Shown here piece after piece: positions 61,418-64,000 of a stretch of 64,000 nt of DNA (positions are counted from its first letter, which is position 1; the number at the start of each line of letters is the position of its first letter). The stretch spans positions 1 to 64,000 of the forward strand of contig CAZWCX010000009.1 of assembly GCA_964632945.1 (NCBI GenBank), written 5' to 3'. The position numbers and the translations under genes were made by a program. A model generated the notes under the pieces. It made no database searches and was not told the DNA's origin. It worked only from the letters and a program-made list of their open reading frames with translations. Source of the DNA: CAZWCX01 sp964632945. GTDB lineage: Bacteria > Planctomycetota > MHYJ01 > WSZJ01 > CAZWCX01.

Positions 61418-62179
61418 ATGACGGGGTATCGCGACGACACCAGCCTGGGCGGAACCGACGGCCGGATTCCGCCGACCCGGGTTTCCGCCGTGCTGGGGAT
61501 GCGCAGCCCCGACGCCCCGGAGCGGCAGCGCTCCTTCGAGACCCTGGTCGCCTCGTACTGGAAGCCAGCCTACAAGGTCATACGCCGCTGCTGGAACAAA
61601 TCCAACGAGGACGCCAAGGACTTGACCCAGGAGTTCTTCGCGCGCGCCCTGGAAAAGGGCCAGTTCGCGGCGTACGATCCGACGAAGGCGAGGTTCCGCA
61701 CCTACTTCATGATGTGCCTGCGCGGGTTTCTCTCCGACAGCCACGAGGCCGCCCAAGCGCTCAAGCGCGGCGGCGGCCTGAGGCTCCTCCCCCTCGACTT
61801 CGCCGGCGCCGAAGCGGAACTGGCGCGCACTTCCCTTTCCGCCGCTGCCACCGTGGAAGAGGTCTTCGAGAAGGAGTGGATGCGCCACCTCTTCGGGCTG
61901 GCCCTGGAGGACTTCCGCGCCGAGTGCACCGCCGCCGGGCGGGAGGTTCGCTATCGCACCTTCGAGGCGTACGAGATGCCCGCGGCCGAATGCCCCAAGC
62001 CGACCTACGAGGCCGTGGCGACTGCCCTCGGGATCGCCGTCACCGACGTCACCAACCACCTGTCCTACGCGCGCCGGCGCCTGCGTCAGCTCGTGCGCGC
62101 ACGGCTTCGCGACCTGACGTCGGACGAGGGAGAGTACCGCGAGGAAGTTCGCGCCGTGCTGGGGGAAGGGGCGTCGTAA
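61418..62179 (+). CDS. RNA polymerase sigma-70-family (ECF-like) factor
   Basis: A 253-residue sigma factor. Region 2 is visible in ETLVASYWKPAYKVIRRCWNKSNEDAKDLTQEFF with the DLTQEFF core, and region 4 at TYEAVATALGIAVTDVTNHLSYARRRLRQLVR as the DNA-binding helix-turn-helix. The insertion between them is longer than in classic ECF factors and matches the type that sits next to Ser/Thr kinase genes in Planctomycetes. ATG at 61418 has GGAAGG five bases upstream. The kinase gene begins with the base after its stop codon, so both are cotranscribed and may form one signalling unit. Confidence 0.9.
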   Translation: MTGYRDDTSLGGTDGRIPPTRVSAVLGMRSPDAPERQRSFETLVASYWKPAYKVIRRCWNKSNEDAKDLTQEFFARALEKGQFAAYDPTKARFRTYFMMCLRGFLSDSHEAAQALKRGGGLRLLPLDFAGAEAELARTSLSAAATVEEVFEKEWMRHLFGLALEDFRAECTAAGREVRYRTFEAYEMPAAECPKPTYEAVATALGIAVTDVTNHLSYARRRLRQLVRARLRDLTSDEGEYREEVRAVLGEGAS

Positions 62180-64000
62180 ATGTGGCTCGACGACGGCCTT
62201 CTGGACCGGCTGCGCGGGGAGGACGAGCTCGATCCGGCCATGCCCCGTCTCGACCGGCTGGTCCTCGGCGAGATCCTGGGCAAGGGGGGCATGGGCATCG
62301 TCCACCGCGCCTTCGACCCGCGTCTCGAACGTCATGTCGCGGTGAAGGTCTTGAGCGCCGCGGATCGCACGAATCCCGAGATGATCGCCCGCTTCTGGCG
62401 AGAGGCGCGCACGGCCGGCAGCCTTCGACATCCGGGGATCGTGGGCGTGCACGAGGTGGGGGCGAGCGACGGCGTCCCCTTCGTCGTCATGGAGCTCGTC
62501 GAAGGCACGTCGCTTTCGGATCACCTGCCCGCATTGTCCGGCCGCCCGGCCTCGGAGCGGGCGGCGCTCCTGCGCGATGCCGCGCGCGCCGTGGCGCACG
62601 CCCACGCGCATGGGATCGTGCACCGGGACATCAAGCCGTCGAACATCATGATCGACACGACCGGGCGCCCGCGCGTGCTCGACTTCGGCCTCGCCCGACG
62701 CATCGATGAACCCACTACCCTGACCGCCACCGGGCAGATGGTCGGCACACCCGGGTACATGGCGCCCGAGCAGATCGATCGCGCCATGGGGGAGGTGGGT
62801 CCGCCGTCCGACGTCTTCGCCTTCGGCGCCATCCTCTACGAACTGCTCACCGGCACGCGCGCCTTCGAGAGCGACAGCACGGCCGGCCTGATTCACCAGG
62901 TCCTCTTCGCCGATCCGAAGCGGCCGGTCGAGCGCAACCCGAGCACGCCGCGCGATCTCGAAACCATCTGCCTGCGCTGCCTCGACAAGGAGCCGAAGCG
63001 GCGCTATCGCGATGCGGGGGCCCTGGCCGACGACCTGGACCGGTGGCTGGCCGGGGAACCGATCGAGGCCCGGCCCACCTCCCTGGTCACGCGAATGCTG
63101 CGCCAGATGCAGCGCAATCGCGTCCAGGCCGTCTCCGGACTGCTGGTCGGGATCCTTGCGGCGGCCGCGACCGGACTCTGGGGCTATCTGCGCAACGAGC
63201 GGGATGCCCGCCGAATCGCGGAAAGCCAGGCCGCGGCCTCGTTGGAGGCCACCCGCAAGGCCCAGGCTGCCGCCGGCGTGCTCGTTCGGTGGGGATCCCT
63301 CGGCGACGCGCTCGCCCGACTCGAACGGATCCGATACGACTCCACCCTCCCTCCCGAGGAACGCCGGGAGCGGGCGGCGGCACCGTGGGCCGAGGTCGCG
63401 CGGTTTCTCGCCGACACCCCCCCCGATGGCGCTTCGCAGGCGACGGCGCGCGCCTTCGCCGGCTGGGCCCGCGTTCTCGCCTGCCACGAAGAGCAGGGGA
63501 TCGCCTGGCTGCAGGAGGCGCGGAAGAACCAACCCGACCTGCCCTTCGGATCCGCCCTCCACGCCCTCACCCTCCTCTCCCAGTACCTGGCCGGGCAAAT
63601 CTTCCCGGACGCCGTCCTCGCGCCGGGCTCGGTAACGGTGGGCGCGTTCCCCCCCGAGTCGGAAGAGTTGCGACGATTGCGCGGCGAGATCGACGCCCTA
63701 TTGCAAGAGTCCTCGCGCGCGGGGGTCTGGGGGGAAGGACCGGCACAGGGATTACGCCGCTCGATCGAGGCCGTCCGCGCGCTGCAACAGGAGCGATTCG
63801 CCGAGGCGGATGCGGCATTCACTGCGGCGCTGCGCGAAACGCTGCCGGGCTTCCGTTCGGACCTGCTCCTCGCGCGTTCCAAGGTCCGGCTCTTCCTGAA
63901 TCAGCGGAACGAAGCGCTGCAGGACCTCGCCGAAGTCCTGCGGGCGCGGCCGGAGAACTCCCAGGCCCATGCCGGCGTCGGGCGTGTCCACCTCGTGGCC
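62180..64000 (+). CDS. Ser/Thr protein kinase with membrane helix and TPR-like tail, cut by the window edge
   Basis: At least 607 residues. A Hanks-type kinase domain occupies residues 25-290: GKGGMGIVHRA (glycine loop), VAVKVL with the ATP-binding Lys, HRDIKPSN near 148 as the catalytic loop, DFGLAR and the APEQ segment. A single membrane helix (SGLLVGILAAAATGLWGYL) follows near 315-335, and the remaining part is helical and TPR-like (ADAAFTAALRETLPGFRSDLLLARSKVRLF is one pair), probably on the other side of the membrane. It starts right after the sigma-factor stop. A likely role is sensing through the tail and control of the sigma factor. Confidence 0.92.
   Translation, partial: MWLDDGLLDRLRGEDELDPAMPRLDRLVLGEILGKGGMGIVHRAFDPRLERHVAVKVLSAADRTNPEMIARFWREARTAGSLRHPGIVGVHEVGASDGVPFVVMELVEGTSLSDHLPALSGRPASERAALLRDAARAVAHAHAHGIVHRDIKPSNIMIDTTGRPRVLDFGLARRIDEPTTLTATGQMVGTPGYMAPEQIDRAMGEVGPPSDVFAFGAILYELLTGTRAFESDSTAGLIHQVLFADPKRPVERNPSTPRDLETICLRCLDKEPKRRYRDAGALADDLDRWLAGEPIEARPTSLVTRMLRQMQRNRVQAVSGLLVGILAAAATGLWGYLRNERDARRIAESQAAASLEATRKAQAAAGVLVRWGSLGDALARLERIRYDSTLPPEERRERAAAPWAEVARFLADTPPDGASQATARAFAGWARVLACHEEQGIAWLQEARKNQPDLPFGSALHALTLLSQYLAGQIFPDAVLAPGSVTVGAFPPESEELRRLRGEIDALLQESSRAGVWGEGPAQGLRRSIEAVRALQQERFAEADAAFTAALRETLPGFRSDLLLARSKVRLFLNQRNEALQDLAEVLRARPENSQAHAGVGRVHLVA

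Noticed and set aside
1..64000. tRNA, rRNA, CRISPR array, insertion sequence or prophage
   Set aside because: No cloverleaf with CCA or conserved T-arm, no repeat-spacer array, no transposase or phage structural motif was found on reading both strands.

Overview
The window is about 64 kb of very GC-rich bacterial chromosome, densely coding on both strands and with no tRNA, rRNA, CRISPR array, insertion sequence or phage gene that I can recognise. The best guess for the source is an uncultured member of the Planctomycetota or a near relative. The reasons are the back-to-back sigma-70-like factor and Ser/Thr kinase with a long periplasmic tail at the right edge, two very large macroglobulin-like proteins, the many secreted beta-propeller, HEAT and TPR proteins, and a DUF2330-like exported protein. 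No ribosomal RNA or core marker fixes the assignment beyond rpsT, def and ribF.

Layout. 1-2.8 kb: a TPR protein cut by the window edge, then ribF and def on the minus strand. 2.9-10.0 kb (plus): a CIRCE-like operator, a TPR protein, rpsT, a MoxR ATPase, a lipoprotein, an Fpg/Nei DNA glycosylase, a saccharopine dehydrogenase-like reductase and a nitronate monooxygenase. 10.0-13.9 kb (minus): two tandem membrane-anchored coiled-coil paralogues and an S41 PDZ protease. 14.1-20.7 kb (minus): an eight-gene tightly packed operon built around an FtsH-type AAA ATPase and a RavA/MoxR-type ATPase with uncharacterised partners. 20.8-21.8 kb: a polyferredoxin with its own promoter and terminator. 21.9-26.5 kb (minus): a macroglobulin-like giant without signal peptide or thioester. 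26.8-30.9 kb (plus): a class IVb pilin fused to a zinc-metallopeptidase domain, a double BamE-like repeat protein and a GT-C-like membrane protein. 30.9-43.4 kb: a receiver-PAS-GGDEF-EAL protein, a HEAT protein, a metallophosphoesterase with altered metal ligands, an S55 (SpoIVB) peptidase, a beta-propeller, an Eis-like acetyltransferase, an M48 and an M28 peptidase. 43.7-44.3 kb: a carboxymuconolactone decarboxylase/AhpD-type gene with an in-frame UGA exactly at the second cysteine of the CxxC motif, followed by a SECIS-like hairpin. 44.4-50.3 kb: a DinG-type helicase, a trypsin-like lipoprotein, a DUF2330-like protein and a membrane protein. 50.5-55.5 kb (minus): a thioester-containing alpha-2-macroglobulin. 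55.6-58.0 kb: a zinc-ribbon WD40 protein with the paired rSAM/selenodomain-associated (arsenosugar) transferases. 58.1-61.2 kb (minus): MsrA, a Tim44-like protein with 20 consecutive glycines, and a TPM-domain protein. 61.4-64 kb: sigma factor and Ser/Thr kinase, the latter cut by the window edge.

The most interesting items are the predicted CxxU selenoprotein, the AAA-pair operon at 14-21 kb (it resembles the FtsH/MoxR ternary systems proposed by comparative genomics, but no vWA subunit is evident here), and the pilin-metallopeptidase fusion. Promoter-like sites repeatedly show a TTGCGC/TTGCGT -35 box with a TAxxxT -10 box at 16-18 bp spacing, often divergent between gene pairs. Everything here comes from reading the sequence; no database search was run.
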